Below, in pieces: positions 53,334 to 62,205 of a DNA stretch of 64,000 bases (position 1 is its first letter; each line of letters starts with the position of its first letter). The notes below the pieces were generated by a model, which did not search any database, was not told where the DNA came from, and was given only the letters and a program-made list of their open reading frames with translations. This stretch comes from Sagittula stellata E-37 (lineage in GTDB: Bacteria; Pseudomonadota; Alphaproteobacteria; Rhodobacterales; Rhodobacteraceae). Where the stretch lies: positions 1,116,001 to 1,180,000 of the forward strand of contig NZ_CP155729.1 of NCBI RefSeq assembly GCF_039724765.1. Reading direction: 5' to 3'. Position numbers and translations under genes: made by a program.

Positions 53334-53444
53334 GGCGCGGGGTCGGTTCGGTGATGGCGGGGCTGGCCGACGGTCGTGACGGGGGCTAAACAGAGCGCAG
53401 AGCCGTGCCCGCCCGCAGCCCGACAGACACGCGACGGAGAAGCC

Positions 53445-53897
53445 ATGACCCAGATCCCCCGTTCCGCCCTGATCCTCGGCCTTGCCGGGGTTCTGCCCTT
53501 TGCGTGGGGCGCGCTGACGATGGTGTCGCCCTGGGCGGCCAACTTCGCCGCATCGACCCTCGGGCCGCGTTTTGCCGGCCCCTATGTCCAGCTGTTCTAC
53601 GGTGCGGTGATCCTGTCGTTCATGTCGGGTGTGCTTTGGGGCTTCGCCACGAAGGCGGAGGGCGGGCAGGCTGCGACGGGCTATGGGCTGTCGGTGCTGC
53701 CCGCGCTCTGGGCCTTCTTCATGACCGGCGGCGGCCCGGTGTCGGCGGGGATCTACCTGATCTTCGGCTTCCTCGGGCTGCTGGCGCTCGACTTTGCGTT
53801 CTGGCGCTGGGGGCTGGCGCCCGACTGGTGGATGAAACTGCGGGTGCTGCTGACCGTGCTGGTCCTCGCCTGCCTTGCCGTGGGGGTGGTGCTGTGA
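53445..53897 (+). CDS. DUF3429 family membrane protein
   Basis: A 150-residue protein with about five membrane helices, matching DUF3429 (PYVQLFYGAVILSFMSGVLW). The function is unknown. The start is ATG 53445, after a GGAG-type sequence (ACGGAGAAGCC). It is coupled to the downstream methyltransferase by GTGA overlap at 53894-53897. Confidence 0.83.
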   Translation: MTQIPRSALILGLAGVLPFAWGALTMVSPWAANFAASTLGPRFAGPYVQLFYGAVILSFMSGVLWGFATKAEGGQAATGYGLSVLPALWAFFMTGGGPVSAGIYLIFGFLGLLALDFAFWRWGLAPDWWMKLRVLLTVLVLACLAVGVVL

Positions 53898-54526
53898 GTG
53901 CGGATCGCGAGACGCTTGAGGTCTATAACGCCCGCGCGGGCGACTACGCGCAGACCATGGGACGGGACCCCGCCGCCATGGCCTCGCTGCGGGCCTTCGT
54001 GGCGCGGTTGCCGAAGGGCGGTCGCGTGCTCGACCTCGGCTGCGGACCGGGAAGCTGGGCGCGGGCTATGCTGGAGATGGGGTTCGAGGTCGAGGCCACG
54101 GATGCCTCCGACGCGATGGTGGCCGAAGCGTCCAAGGTCGAGGGGCTGGCCGTCCGCAAGGCCGTCTTCGAGGACATCGACGACGTGGCGCGCTTCGACG
54201 GGATCTGGGCCAACTTCTCGCTTTTGCACGCGCCGCGCGCCGCCATGCCGGACCATCTGGCGCGGCTGTATCGGGCGCTGAAACCCGGCGGCGTCCTGCA
54301 TGTCGGGCTGAAGGAGGGCACCGGCGAACGGCGCGACCGGTTGGGGCGGTTCTACACCTATTACACCGTGGCCGAACTGACCGGCCTGCTGGCGGACCTG
54401 GACATGGTGACGGACGATCTGCGCGAGGGCGCGGACAAGGGGCTTGACGGTGAGGTCGCCGGGTGGTTCACCCTGACCGCCCGGAAGATTGTCCCGGACA
54501 CCGAAGCCCGCACAGACACTGCCTGA
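53894..54526 (+). CDS. Class I SAM-dependent methyltransferase
   Basis: A 210-residue methyltransferase of the Methyltransf_11/25 type. Motif I is [15 protein letters not shown], the acidic loop is [10 protein letters not shown], and motif post-II is [13 protein letters not shown]. It starts at GTG 53894, overlapping the DUF3429 stop. The substrate is unknown. The rnhA gene follows after eleven bases, so the three form a likely operon. Confidence 0.86.
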   Translation: MSADRETLEVYNARAGDYAQTMGRDPAAMASLRAFVARLPKGGRVLDLGCGPGSWARAMLEMGFEVEATDASDAMVAEASKVEGLAVRKAVFEDIDDVARFDGIWANFSLLHAPRAAMPDHLARLYRALKPGGVLHVGLKEGTGERRDRLGRFYTYYTVAELTGLLADLDMVTDDLREGADKGLDGEVAGWFTLTARKIVPDTEARTDTA

Positions 54527-54537
54527 CCGAACGCCTC

Positions 54538-54990
54538 ATGCCCGATCTCTACGCCTATACCGACGGAGCCTGCTCCGGAAATCCCGGCCCCGGTGGCTGG
54601 GGTGTGCTGCTGCGCGCGATGGAGGGCGACGAAGTCGTCAAACAGCGCGAGCTGAAAGGTGGCGAGCGGGTCACAACCAACAACCAGATGGAACTGATGG
54701 CGGCGATCAGCGCTTTGGAATCGCTGACGAAACCGTCGCGGATCACGGTCATCACCGACAGCCAGTACGTGAAGAACGGCGTGACCGGATGGATCTTCGG
54801 CTGGAAGAAGAACGGCTGGAAGACCGCCGCGAAGAAGCCAGTGAAGAACGTCGAACTGTGGCAGAGGCTGGACGCCGCGCAGGCCCGTCACGACGTGGTC
54901 TGGGAATGGGTCAAGGGCCACGCCGGACACCCGGAGAACGAACGCGCGGACGAACTGGCCCGCGCGGGCATGGCCCCCTTCAAGTCGTAG
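54538..54990 (+). CDS. rnhA: Ribonuclease HI
   Basis: A 150-residue RNase HI. The catalytic residues D9 ([15 protein letters not shown]), E52 (NQMEL), D74 (TDSQYV) and D138 (ENERADELA) are all present, as is the basic handle ([17 protein letters not shown]). It removes the RNA strand of RNA-DNA hybrids. The start is ATG 54538; the frame extends upstream inside the methyltransferase gene but is not family-like there. Confidence 0.95.
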   Translation: MPDLYAYTDGACSGNPGPGGWGVLLRAMEGDEVVKQRELKGGERVTTNNQMELMAAISALESLTKPSRITVITDSQYVKNGVTGWIFGWKKNGWKTAAKKPVKNVELWQRLDAAQARHDVVWEWVKGHAGHPENERADELARAGMAPFKS

Positions 54991-55333
54991 AAGGCGGTTT
55001 GTCAGGTCCTTCGGACGGCCTGGCGCATGCCAGGCACATGGGCGCGGCCCACGGGGTGAAGAGGGGAGGACGGCATGACCGTGCAGCGCATTTGCCGGGT
55101 TCGGTACAGGCCGGTGGTTGCCGGGCGCAGGTTTCGAACCGTTGCGAGGGCAGACGCATGACCATGGGGGCCGTCGCGGGGACGCAGACCGGGGCAAGAG
55201 GCGCCTTGCGGATCCGCGCAAGTCGAACGCGCACCAAGCGGATGTCGTCGGATCGTGTCGGGCCATCGGCTGCGCCCGTCACGATCAACTGCGCGGCGCA
55301 TCCCAACGCCACGGCCAGTGAGGGGTTTGCGCC
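54991..55333. other. Gene-free gap between rnhA and TRIC-type gene
   Basis: About 340 bases with no supported gene. A perfect hairpin GCCTGGC-GCAT-GCCAGGC at 55018-55035 lies 28 bases after the rnhA stop; it has no T-run, so termination by it alone is uncertain. Frames crossing the gap are GC artefacts. Confidence 0.5.
55018..55035. terminator. Hairpin downstream of rnhA, terminator-like
   Basis: GCCTGGC and GCCAGGC form a perfect 7-base stem around GCAT. It lacks a following T-run, so it may only stabilise the 3' end of the mRNA. Confidence 0.35.
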
Positions 55334-55969
55334 ATGACCGCGCTGCAGTTGCTCGACTATGCCTCCGTCCTCGTTTTCGCGCTGACCGGGGCGCTGGTGG
55401 CCAGCCGGGCGCAGCTCGACATCGTCGGGTTTGCCTTCTTCGCCTGCCTGACGGCGACGGGCGGCGGCACGCTGCGCGACCTGATGCTGGACCGCAACCC
55501 AATCTTCTGGATGGACGACCCGCATATCCTTGGCGTGGCCTGCGCCGCCGCCGTGCTGGTGTTCTTCACCGCGCACCTGCTGGAGAGCCGCTACAAGGCG
55601 ATCGTCTGGCTGGATGCGGCGGCATTGGCGGTGGCCGTGGCCGCCGGGTCGGGCATCGCCGTGGCAGAGGGGCAGTCGCTGGGCATCGTGCTGGTGATGG
55701 GCGTGCTGACCGGCTGTGCGGGCGGGCTGATGCGCGACGTAGTGGCCAACGAGGTGCCGCTGGTCCTGAAACAGGGGGAGCTTTACGTCACCTGCGCCTT
55801 CTTTGGCGCGTTGACCACGGGGCTGGCCACCTTCCTGCCGCAGACCGTCAGCGCGGCGCAGGCGGCGCTGGCCTGTGCCGCCGTGACCTTCTGCCTGCGG
55901 GCGGGCAGCATCGCCTTCGGATGGCGCCTGCCGGTCTACAAGGGCTTTCCGCCGCGCTACAAACCCTGA
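55334..55969 (+). CDS. Trimeric intracellular cation channel (TRIC/UPF0126) family protein
   Basis: A 211-residue membrane protein with two repeated three-helix units, each containing the GGG-T-x-R-D signature: TATGGGTLRDLMLDRNPIFW and TGCAGGLMRDVVANEVPLVL. The family includes YicG/YadS and TRIC channels, which conduct K+ and other monovalent cations. The start is ATG 55334. The neighbours give no further clue. Confidence 0.88.
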   Translation: MTALQLLDYASVLVFALTGALVASRAQLDIVGFAFFACLTATGGGTLRDLMLDRNPIFWMDDPHILGVACAAAVLVFFTAHLLESRYKAIVWLDAAALAVAVAAGSGIAVAEGQSLGIVLVMGVLTGCAGGLMRDVVANEVPLVLKQGELYVTCAFFGALTTGLATFLPQTVSAAQAALACAAVTFCLRAGSIAFGWRLPVYKGFPPRYKP

Positions 55970-56015
55970 GCCGGCGCGGGCCGGGCTCTCGGGTTTCGGG
56001 TCAGGGATAGCATAC

Positions 56016-56065
56016 TCCCGCTTAGCGGGAACTCGTGCCACGCTCTCCGCAGTTTTTGCGGGGAG
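56016..56065 (+). promoter_or_regulatory. Two 5'UTR hairpins, the second masking the Shine-Dalgarno
   Basis: TCCCGC-TTA-GCGGGA (56016-56030) is a perfect hairpin. CTCTCCGC-AGTTTTT-GCGGGGAG (56043-56065) forms an 8-base stem with one G-U pair; its 3' arm contains the GGGGAG of the GGGGAGGA ribosome-binding site for the ATG at 56075. The first hairpin could be a transcription-start or anti-terminator element. Translational control by temperature, protein or small RNA is possible. Confidence 0.5.
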
Positions 56066-56074
56066 GATTGCGAC

Positions 56075-56500
56075 ATGCCGACGTTCTACAGATGGGTGCC
56101 TAAGGATCACGCAGAAGATGCGCTGGCCTCCGGGCTGGTGTCCCACAACGGGTCGGCGATGTGGATATTCTCGATGGAAAAAGGCTACCGCCCGAACATG
56201 GTGAAGGGTCGCATCCTGCTGGCCTTCGACCTGACCGATCCGGCGGCGACCAACATCACGACCAAGAAACTGCTGGATTTCGAGGACCCGGAGTTCGGCG
56301 GCGAGAACAAGCACCCGTGGAAGATCATCGTCAAGAACAACGAGCCGGGCGCCTACGGGATTGGCCGTCACCGGCAGGCGACGACCAACTTCCACACCAA
56401 GTCGCGCTACGCCACCAAGAAGGAGGTGGCGAAGGCGCTTGGTGTCTCGGAGATGGAGGTCGGCGACGCCTACCGCCCGGCAGGCGGCTGGGGACGCTGA
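56075..56500 (+). CDS. Orphan protein of unknown function
   Basis: A 141-residue basic soluble protein (MPTFYRWVPKDHAEDALASG...). I recognise no family. It has mixed strand/helix character, no signal peptide and no cysteines; the N-terminal FYRWVPKDHAEDALASGLV recalls the first strand and helix of ADP-ribosyltransferase-like or RNA 2'-phosphotransferase-like folds, but no catalytic motif is identifiable, so this is weak. The C-terminal TKKEVAKALGVSEMEVGDAY looks like a short DNA-binding-type helix pair. Its ribosome-binding site lies in a predicted hairpin. It is a single gene, convergent with patB. Confidence 0.6.
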   Translation: MPTFYRWVPKDHAEDALASGLVSHNGSAMWIFSMEKGYRPNMVKGRILLAFDLTDPAATNITTKKLLDFEDPEFGGENKHPWKIIVKNNEPGAYGIGRHRQATTNFHTKSRYATKKEVAKALGVSEMEVGDAYRPAGGWGR

Positions 56501-56534
56501 TGCCCCCAGTCGGCTTGCCGGATCTGTCCGGTGA

Positions 56535-57710
56535 TTACTGCAGGTCGGAGAAGGCCTCCTGCATCCGCCGGACGGCCTCGGCCACGCGGGCGCGCGGGGT
56601 TGCGAAGTTGAACCGCAGGAAACTTTCTCCGCCGGTGCCGAACGTCGGGCCGTGGTTGACGGCGATCTTCGCCTGCTGTTGCACGCGGTTGCCGTATTCC
56701 TCTGCCGTCATGCCGGTCCCGGCGAAGTCGACCCATGCGAGGTAGGTCGCCTGCATGTCCATGCTTTGCAGGCCGGGGATGGCGTTGATCCCCTCGTCGA
56801 AGAGCCGCCGGTTGCCGTCGAGATACTGCACCAGTTCGTCGACCCAGGCCGCGCCGTCGGGCGAATAGGCGGCCTCGGCCATGAACATCCCGAAGGAGTT
56901 GGGCGAAATCCCCAGGCCGGCCATTGTCGCCGCGAAGCGGGCGCGCAGGGCCTCGTCCGGGACGATGACGTTGCCGATGTGCGATCCCGCGATGTTGAAG
57001 GTCTTGGTGGTCGCGGACATCATCACCAGCCGGTCGTTGATACTGTCGTCGATCAGTGGCATCGGCACGTGGGTCTGGCCCGGCATCACGAGGTCGTGGT
57101 GAATCTCGTCCGACACCAGGATCAGGTCGTGCCGCTTGGCGAAGTCCGCCACCCCCTGCAGTTCCTCACGCGTCCACACCCGGCCGCCCGGATTGTGCGG
57201 CGAGCAGAGGATCACCATCTTTTCGCGTCCGGTCATCTGCGCGTCGTAGGCTTCGAAGTCCATGACATAGCGCCCGTCTTCCTGCGCCATTGGGCATTCT
57301 ACGACCTCGCGGCCCGAGGCTTTGATGACGCGGGCGAAGGCGTGGTAGACCGGCGTGAACAGGACGACGCCATCGCCCGGCTCGGTATAGGTCTGCACGC
57401 AGAGCGCGGTGCCGTTGACCAGCCCGTGGGTGGTGAAGATGGCGCCGGGCTCGACCGTCCAGCCGTGCCTTTCCCGCATCCACCAGCAGATCGCTTCCCT
57501 GTAGGCGCGGTCGTCGCCGAAATAGCCGTAGAGCCCGTGGTCGGCCATGCGCTGAACCGCGGCCTGCACGCAGTCCGGCGGGCGAAAGTCCATATCCGCC
57601 ACCCACATCGCCAGACCTTCGTCCGACGGCACGCCGTAAATGCTTTCCATCATGTCCCATTTCACCGAATGGGTTCCGTGGCGGTCGATTTCTTCGTCAA
57701 AGCGGCTCAT
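56535..57710 (-). CDS. patB: PatB/MalY-type cystathionine beta-lyase-like aminotransferase
   Basis: A 391-residue PLP enzyme of fold type I. The PLP lysine is in SATTKTFNIAGSHIGN, and the YDVVLVSDEIHHDLV-type block (LILVSDEIHHDLVMPG) supplies the cofactor Asp. PatB/MalY enzymes cleave the C-S bond of cystathionine or related thiols. The start is ATG 57708-57710 (MSRFDEEIDRHGTHSVKWDM). It is divergent from the deformylase array, with 104 bases between starts. Confidence 0.88.
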   Translation of the reverse strand: MSRFDEEIDRHGTHSVKWDMMESIYGVPSDEGLAMWVADMDFRPPDCVQAAVQRMADHGLYGYFGDDRAYREAICWWMRERHGWTVEPGAIFTTHGLVNGTALCVQTYTEPGDGVVLFTPVYHAFARVIKASGREVVECPMAQEDGRYVMDFEAYDAQMTGREKMVILCSPHNPGGRVWTREELQGVADFAKRHDLILVSDEIHHDLVMPGQTHVPMPLIDDSINDRLVMMSATTKTFNIAGSHIGNVIVPDEALRARFAATMAGLGISPNSFGMFMAEAAYSPDGAAWVDELVQYLDGNRRLFDEGINAIPGLQSMDMQATYLAWVDFAGTGMTAEEYGNRVQQQAKIAVNHGPTFGTGGESFLRFNFATPRARVAEAVRRMQEAFSDLQ

Positions 57711-57814
57711 GGCGGCGGCGTCTCCTGCAGTTTCGCGGCGGAAGCTAGACTTCTGGCCTGCAGGTGCAACCCCGATGCTTGCGCGGCGGCGCACATTTCC
57801 CTAAATCCCGGCGC

Positions 57815-58342
57815 ATGAAGCGCTCCATCATTATCCATCCCGACCCGCGCCTGAAAAAGGTCTGCGATGCCGTGCCCGACCTGTCGGACGAGCTGCACGT
57901 GCTGGCCGACGACATGCTGGAAACCATGTACGACGCGCCGGGCATCGGGCTGGCCGCGCCGCAGATCGGCGTGCTGTCCCGGCTGATCGTGCTCGACTGC
58001 GCGAAGTCCGACAACGGGGAAGACGCCCGCCCGCTGGTGATGTTCAACCCGCGCGTGATCGCCTCTTCGGACGAACAGAATGTCTACGAGGAAGGCTGCC
58101 TGTCCATCCCCGAGCAATACGCCGAGGTGGAGCGCCCCAGGGTCGTGGACGTGGAATGGCTGGATCGCGACGGGATGCTGCGGACCGAGACCTTCGACGG
58201 CCTTTGGGCGACCTGTGTCCAGCACGAGATCGACCACCTCGACGGCAAGCTCTTCATCGACTACCTCAAGCCGCTCCGGCGTCAGATGATCACCCGCAAG
58301 ATGGTCAAGCTGAAGAAGGAACGCGCGCGGGAGAAAGCGTGA
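57815..58342 (+). CDS. def: Peptide deformylase
   Basis: A 175-residue deformylase with every catalytic element: GIGLAAPQ (43-50), EGCLS with metal ligand C95, and HEIDH with H137, E138 and H141. It removes the formyl group from nascent proteins. The start is ATG 57815. It is the functional copy of a three-gene array that ends before fmt, which adds the formyl group. Confidence 0.96.
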   Translation: MKRSIIIHPDPRLKKVCDAVPDLSDELHVLADDMLETMYDAPGIGLAAPQIGVLSRLIVLDCAKSDNGEDARPLVMFNPRVIASSDEQNVYEEGCLSIPEQYAEVERPRVVDVEWLDRDGMLRTETFDGLWATCVQHEIDHLDGKLFIDYLKPLRRQMITRKMVKLKKERAREKA

Positions 58343-58836
58343 GCCTGCTGCCGATCCTCACCTGGCCGGACACCGGACTGCGCGCGGCGTCGATGCCGGT
58401 CAGGGCGCCGTCCGCGGTCGCGCGGCTGGTCGAGGACATGTTCGAGACGATGTACGCCGCCCCGGGCCGCGGCCTCGCCGCCCCGCAGGTGGGCGTGCGG
58501 TCGCGACTGTTCGTGATGGACGCGACCTGGAAGGACGGGGAAAAGACGCCGACGGTCTGCATCAACCCGGTGGTGGCGCCGCTGGACGGCCCCGAAGAGC
58601 CGGGCGAGGAAGCCTGCCTGTCGATGCCCGGCGTGTCAGTCATGGTCACGCGCCCGACGCGGATCCGCCTGCGCTACACCGATCTCGACGACAAGACGCA
58701 TGAGGTCGTGCTGACCGGCGCCGCCGCCCGCATCGCCCAGCACGAGACCGACCACCTCGACGGTGTGATGCACTTCCAGCACCTGCCGCTGGCCGAACGC
58801 GGCGTGCTGCTCGCCGAATACGAGGCCCTGCGATGA
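58339..58836 (+). CDS. Second peptide deformylase homologue
   Basis: A 165-residue deformylase paralogue starting at GTG 58339, overlapping the first def stop (GTGA). Metal ligands are kept: C93 in EACLS (Gly to Ala change in EGCLS), H135 and H139 with E136 in [13 protein letters not shown] replaces GIGLAAPQ. It is therefore probably active but divergent, and it lacks the basic C-terminal helix of the first copy. It is coupled to the third copy by ATGA overlap. Confidence 0.9.
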   Translation: MSLLPILTWPDTGLRAASMPVRAPSAVARLVEDMFETMYAAPGRGLAAPQVGVRSRLFVMDATWKDGEKTPTVCINPVVAPLDGPEEPGEEACLSMPGVSVMVTRPTRIRLRYTDLDDKTHEVVLTGAAARIAQHETDHLDGVMHFQHLPLAERGVLLAEYEALR

Positions 58837-59324
58837 CCGTCCGCCCCTTCGTGCCCTGGCCCGACAAGCGGCTGAGGGCGGCCGCCGCGCAGGTGGATGC
58901 CATCACCGACGAGATTCGCGCGATCTGGACCGATATGATCGACACGATGGAGGCGATGCCGGGCGTGGGCTTGGCCGCGCCGCAGATCGGCGTGATGTTG
59001 CGGCTGGCCGTGGTCGATGCCTCGGACGCGCGCGGCCAGGCGGTGCGCATGGCCAACCCCGAAATCCTGCACGCGTCGGTGCAATTGCGCGACCACGAGG
59101 AAGGCAGCCCGAACCTGCCGGGTGTCTGGGCGAAGATCGCGCGCCCACGCGCGGTCACCGTTGCCTACATCGACGAAACGGGCCTGCGTGTGGAACGAGA
59201 TTTCGTCGGCCTTTGGGCGACGTCGGTACAGCACCAGGTGGACCACCTGAACGGGCGAATGTACTTCGACCGGCTGTCCAAGGTGAAACGCGACATGCTG
59301 ATCCGCAAGGCGCGCAAGATGTAA
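58833..59324 (+). CDS. Deformylase homologue with degenerate active site
   Basis: A 163-residue deformylase-fold protein. GVGLAAPQ (44-51) is intact, but the metal Cys is lost (EGSPN, S92 in place of Cys) and the catalytic Glu of HExxH is Gln (H134-Q135-V-D-H138). The two His remain. Without the Cys ligand and Glu it is unlikely to deformylate. Its frame is uninterrupted, with normal codon use and conserved overlap (ATGA) with the second copy, so selection appears to keep it. A regulatory or structural role with the active copies is possible. Confidence 0.9.
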   Translation: MTVRPFVPWPDKRLRAAAAQVDAITDEIRAIWTDMIDTMEAMPGVGLAAPQIGVMLRLAVVDASDARGQAVRMANPEILHASVQLRDHEEGSPNLPGVWAKIARPRAVTVAYIDETGLRVERDFVGLWATSVQHQVDHLNGRMYFDRLSKVKRDMLIRKARKM

Positions 59325-59400
59325 GGTTCGGCGCGCCGGCCTGTCTTTTCTGCGAAAAGCCATGCGACGCGCCGACAGGCGCGCCCTTTCGGGCGCGATT

Positions 59401-59531
59401 GGGGCTCCGCCCCCGCTGCTCCGCAGCTCCCCCGAGGTATTTGGGCCAAGATGAAGGGATGAGAGGGGCTTGCGCTTCACCTTGCGACAATACCTCGGGG
59501 GGAGGCCGAAGGCCGGGGGGGCAGAGCCCCC
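59401..59531. repeat. Family A nested palindromic repeat, full copy 2
   Basis: Outer arms GGGGCTCCGCCCC (59401-59413) and GGGGGGGCAGAGCCCCC end near 59531; inner arms CCCCGAGGTATTT...CCAAGATGAAGG (from 59430) and CTTCACCTTGCGACAATACC-TCGGGG (to 59500). The layout and most bases match 23082-23215. It separates the deformylase array from fmt. Just upstream is a hairpin CGCGCCC-TTTC-GGGCGCG (59380-59397). Confidence 0.8.
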
Positions 59532-59573
59532 TTATGGCAATAGGCTTGTCACGGCGCGGGCGATGGGCCAATC

Positions 59574-59596
59574 AGGGCGGGGCTTTGCGCCGCCCT
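59574..59596. repeat. Family B palindromic unit
   Basis: AGGGCGGGGCTTTGCGCCGC followed by CCT lies 22 bases upstream of the fmt start and shortly after family A copy 2, the same A-then-B order as at 23082-23288. Confidence 0.75.
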
Positions 59597-59617
59597 TTGT
59601 CCGGAAGGAGGTTTTCG

Positions 59618-60529
59618 ATGCGGCTGGTTTTCATGGGGACCCCGGAGTTTTCGGTGCCGGTGCTCGATGCGCTCGTCGAGGCCGGGCATGACGTGGTCGG
59701 TGTCTATTGCCAGCCCCCGCGCCCGGCAGGGCGGGGCAAGAAGGATCGCCCGACGCCGGTTCATGCGCGGGCGGTGGAACTGGGTTTGCCTGTTCGTCAT
59801 CCGGTATCGTTGAAATCCGCGGAAGCGCAGGAGGCGTTTGCGGAGCTTGGCGCCGAGGTGGCGGTGGTCGTGGCCTACGGGCTGATCCTGCCGCAGGCCG
59901 TGCTCGACGCGCCGGAGCGCGGGTGTCTCAATATCCATGCCTCGCTGCTGCCGCGCTGGCGCGGGGCGGCGCCGATTCACCGGGCGATCCTGGCCGGCGA
60001 TGCGGATACCGGCGTCTGCATCATGCAGATGGAGGCGGGTCTGGACACCGGGCCCGTGCTGCTGCGCAAGGCCACCCCGATCGCGTCGGGGGAGACCGCG
60101 GGCCAGTTGCACGACCGCCTGTCGCTGATCGGTTCGGCGCTGATCGTAGAGGCGTTGGATCGGCTGCCGGAGCTCGTGCCCGTTCCGCAGCCCGAGGAGG
60201 GCGTGACCTATGCGAGCAAGATCGACAAGGCGGAAGCGGCGATCGACTGGTCCGGCGACGCCGCCTCGATTGTCCGTCAGATCAATGGGTTGTCGCCCTT
60301 TCCCGGGGCGTGGACCACTTTGAACGGAGACCGGGTGAAGCTTCTGGCCGCGCTGCCCGCCCCGGGGCAGGCGCCGGCGGGCACCACGCTCGACGACCGG
60401 TTCACGGTCGCCTGCGGCACCGGTGCCCTTCGCGTCACCGAGGCGCAGCGGGCGGGCCGGTCCGCGCAGGATGCGGAGACCTTCCTGCGAGGGTTGCCAT
60501 TGCCGAAGGGAACGGCGTTCGGCGGTTGA
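59618..60529 (+). CDS. fmt: Methionyl-tRNA formyltransferase
   Basis: A 303-residue Fmt. The N-terminal [20 protein letters not shown], the catalytic block [16 protein letters not shown], and [13 protein letters not shown] are intact. It formylates the initiator tRNA with 10-formyl-THF. AAGGAGG lies eight bases before ATG 59618. In most bacteria fmt follows def directly; here repeat elements separate them. Confidence 0.95.
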   Translation: MRLVFMGTPEFSVPVLDALVEAGHDVVGVYCQPPRPAGRGKKDRPTPVHARAVELGLPVRHPVSLKSAEAQEAFAELGAEVAVVVAYGLILPQAVLDAPERGCLNIHASLLPRWRGAAPIHRAILAGDADTGVCIMQMEAGLDTGPVLLRKATPIASGETAGQLHDRLSLIGSALIVEALDRLPELVPVPQPEEGVTYASKIDKAEAAIDWSGDAASIVRQINGLSPFPGAWTTLNGDRVKLLAALPAPGQAPAGTTLDDRFTVACGTGALRVTEAQRAGRSAQDAETFLRGLPLPKGTAFGG

Positions 60530-60592
60530 GGCCCGGCGGGACTTGGCAGCCGCGCGGTGCGCCCCCATAGTCACTGCAAAGGAGTCCTGCTC

Positions 60593-60859
60593 ATGTTTCC
60601 AGTCCTGATCGGCACAGTGGTGATCGCGGGCATCATCGGTTACGCCTCCGAGAAGACCGGGTTTACCCGGAACGGTATCCTGCCCTCGATCATCATCTGC
60701 ATCGGCGGCGCATTCCTGTTCTACTTCGTGCAGATCATGTTCGGCTTCGGCTTCCGCAGCCCCGGTTTGAACGCGATCGTGTCGTCCATCGGGGCCCTGC
60801 TGATCGTGCCGACGCATTACCGTGGCCGCGTCGGTCGGCGCGGCAGCCGGCGGCGGTAG
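60593..60859 (+). CDS. Small membrane protein
   Basis: An 88-residue protein with two or three hydrophobic segments (FPVLIGTVVIAGIIGY and ILPSIIICIGGAFLFYFVQI) and a very basic C-terminus (HYRGRVGRRGSRRR). AAAGGAG lies eight bases before the ATG at 60593. It resembles the small GlsB/YeaQ-type inner-membrane proteins but the match is not firm. It precedes another small membrane protein by four bases. Confidence 0.65.
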   Translation: MFPVLIGTVVIAGIIGYASEKTGFTRNGILPSIIICIGGAFLFYFVQIMFGFGFRSPGLNAIVSSIGALLIVPTHYRGRVGRRGSRRR

Positions 60860-60863
60860 GTCC

Positions 60864-61100
60864 ATGTCGCTTGTCTTTCTCGTCATCATCGGCGCCGCCG
60901 CCGGGTTCATCGCGACCCGCATCCTCGGGATGGAGACGAGCATCGTCACCACGATCAGCATCGGCATTCTCGGCGCATTGCTGGGCGGGCTGGTGCTGCG
61001 CTTCCTGCTGGTGCTGACCGGGATGGCGGCGGGGCTTGTCGGCGCGACGCTGGGTGCGCTGGTGCTGATCGGCCTCTGGCACTGGATCAGCCGACGCTGA
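60864..61100 (+). CDS. Small membrane protein, GlsB/YeaQ-like
   Basis: A 78-residue, almost entirely hydrophobic protein with three glycine-rich helices (SLVFLVIIGAAAGFIATRIL, TTISIGILGALLGGLVLRFL, and a third) and a short basic end (HWISRR). The pattern fits GlsB/YeaQ/YmgE (transglycosylase-associated) proteins, whose function is unclear. It is separated by four bases from the preceding small gene, so both are probably co-expressed after fmt. Confidence 0.7.
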   Translation: MSLVFLVIIGAAAGFIATRILGMETSIVTTISIGILGALLGGLVLRFLLVLTGMAAGLVGATLGALVLIGLWHWISRR

Positions 61101-61209
61101 GGCCGCGCGCGCCTCGTTTGTGCGGATTCGCACCGGTCTCCTGCGCAGGAAGGCGTTTCCCAAATCGCTGCACCGACCTACCTCTCCGGTAAGCGAAGAG
61201 GAGGATACC

Positions 61210-62199
61210 ATGGGCAGACTTGTCGACGGAGAATGGAAATCAGGGTGGGAGTACGGGAAGGACGCCGACGGGGCGTTCAAGCGGACCACCACCGCCTATC
61301 GCAACTGGATCACGCCGGACGGCGCGCCGGGGCCTTCGGGCGAGGGCGGCTTCGCGGCGGAGGCCGCGCGCTATCACCTTTACGTCTCATATGCCTGTCC
61401 CTGGGCGCACCGCACGCTGATCTTCCGTAAGCTCAAGGGGCTGGAGGACCTGATCACCGTCAACGTCGTGCATCCCGACATGCTGGAGGACGGTTGGACC
61501 TTCGATACGGGTTTCGCGGGGTCCACGGGTGACACGCTTTATGGCAAGCCGTTCATGCGCGACATCTACATCAAGGCCGACAGCGGGGCCAACGGCCACG
61601 TGACCGTTCCGGTGCTCTGGGACAAGCAGCGGGAGACCATAGTCTCGAACGAGAGTTCCGAGATCATCCGCATGTTCAACAGCGCCTTCGACGGCATCAC
61701 CGGCAACACCGACGACTACTGGCCCGAGCATCTGCGGGACGACATCGAACCGGTGAACCAGCGGATCTACGACACCGTCAACAACGGCGTCTACAAGGCG
61801 GGTTTCGCCACCACGCAGAGTGCCTATGACGCGGCGGTCGATCCGCTGTTCGACAGTCTCGACTGGCTGGAAGAGCGGCTGGCCGGTAAGCGCTACCTGA
61901 TGGGCGACCGCATCACCGAGGCCGACTGGCGGCTGTTCACGACGCTCGTGCGGTTCGACACGGTCTATCACGGGCACTTCAAGTGCAACCGTGCGCGGAT
62001 CGTCGACTATCCGAACCTCTGGGCCTACACGCGTGAGCTGTTCCAGTGGCCGGGGGTGTCGGACACGGTGTTCATGGACCATATCTCGCGGCATTATCAC
62101 TACAGCCACGACACGGTGAACCCGCACCGGATCATCCCGACAGGGCCGCGTCTGGACTTCGGCGCGCCGCACGGGCGGGGTCATCTCGCCGCCGCCTGA
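61210..62199 (+). CDS. Glutathionyl-hydroquinone reductase (Xi-class GST)
   Basis: A 329-residue Xi-class GST of the YqjG/PcpF type. The active-site Cys is C63 in VSYACPWAHR, and the C-terminal half carries YLMGDRITEADWRLF and RFDTVYHGHFKCN. The enzyme reduces glutathionyl-hydroquinones with GSH. The start is ATG 61210 with AGAGGAGG upstream; an upstream ATG-like start would add basic residues not in the family. It is convergent with the receiver gene (6-base gap). Confidence 0.9.
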   Translation: MGRLVDGEWKSGWEYGKDADGAFKRTTTAYRNWITPDGAPGPSGEGGFAAEAARYHLYVSYACPWAHRTLIFRKLKGLEDLITVNVVHPDMLEDGWTFDTGFAGSTGDTLYGKPFMRDIYIKADSGANGHVTVPVLWDKQRETIVSNESSEIIRMFNSAFDGITGNTDDYWPEHLRDDIEPVNQRIYDTVNNGVYKAGFATTQSAYDAAVDPLFDSLDWLEERLAGKRYLMGDRITEADWRLFTTLVRFDTVYHGHFKCNRARIVDYPNLWAYTRELFQWPGVSDTVFMDHISRHYHYSHDTVNPHRIIPTGPRLDFGAPHGRGHLAAA

Positions 62200-62205
62200 G
62201 CGCCG

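Noticed and set aside
54991-55333. Short plus-strand frames between rnhA and the TRIC-type gene as small proteins
   Set aside because: They have Arg-rich shadow composition and no start context; only a hairpin is supportable.
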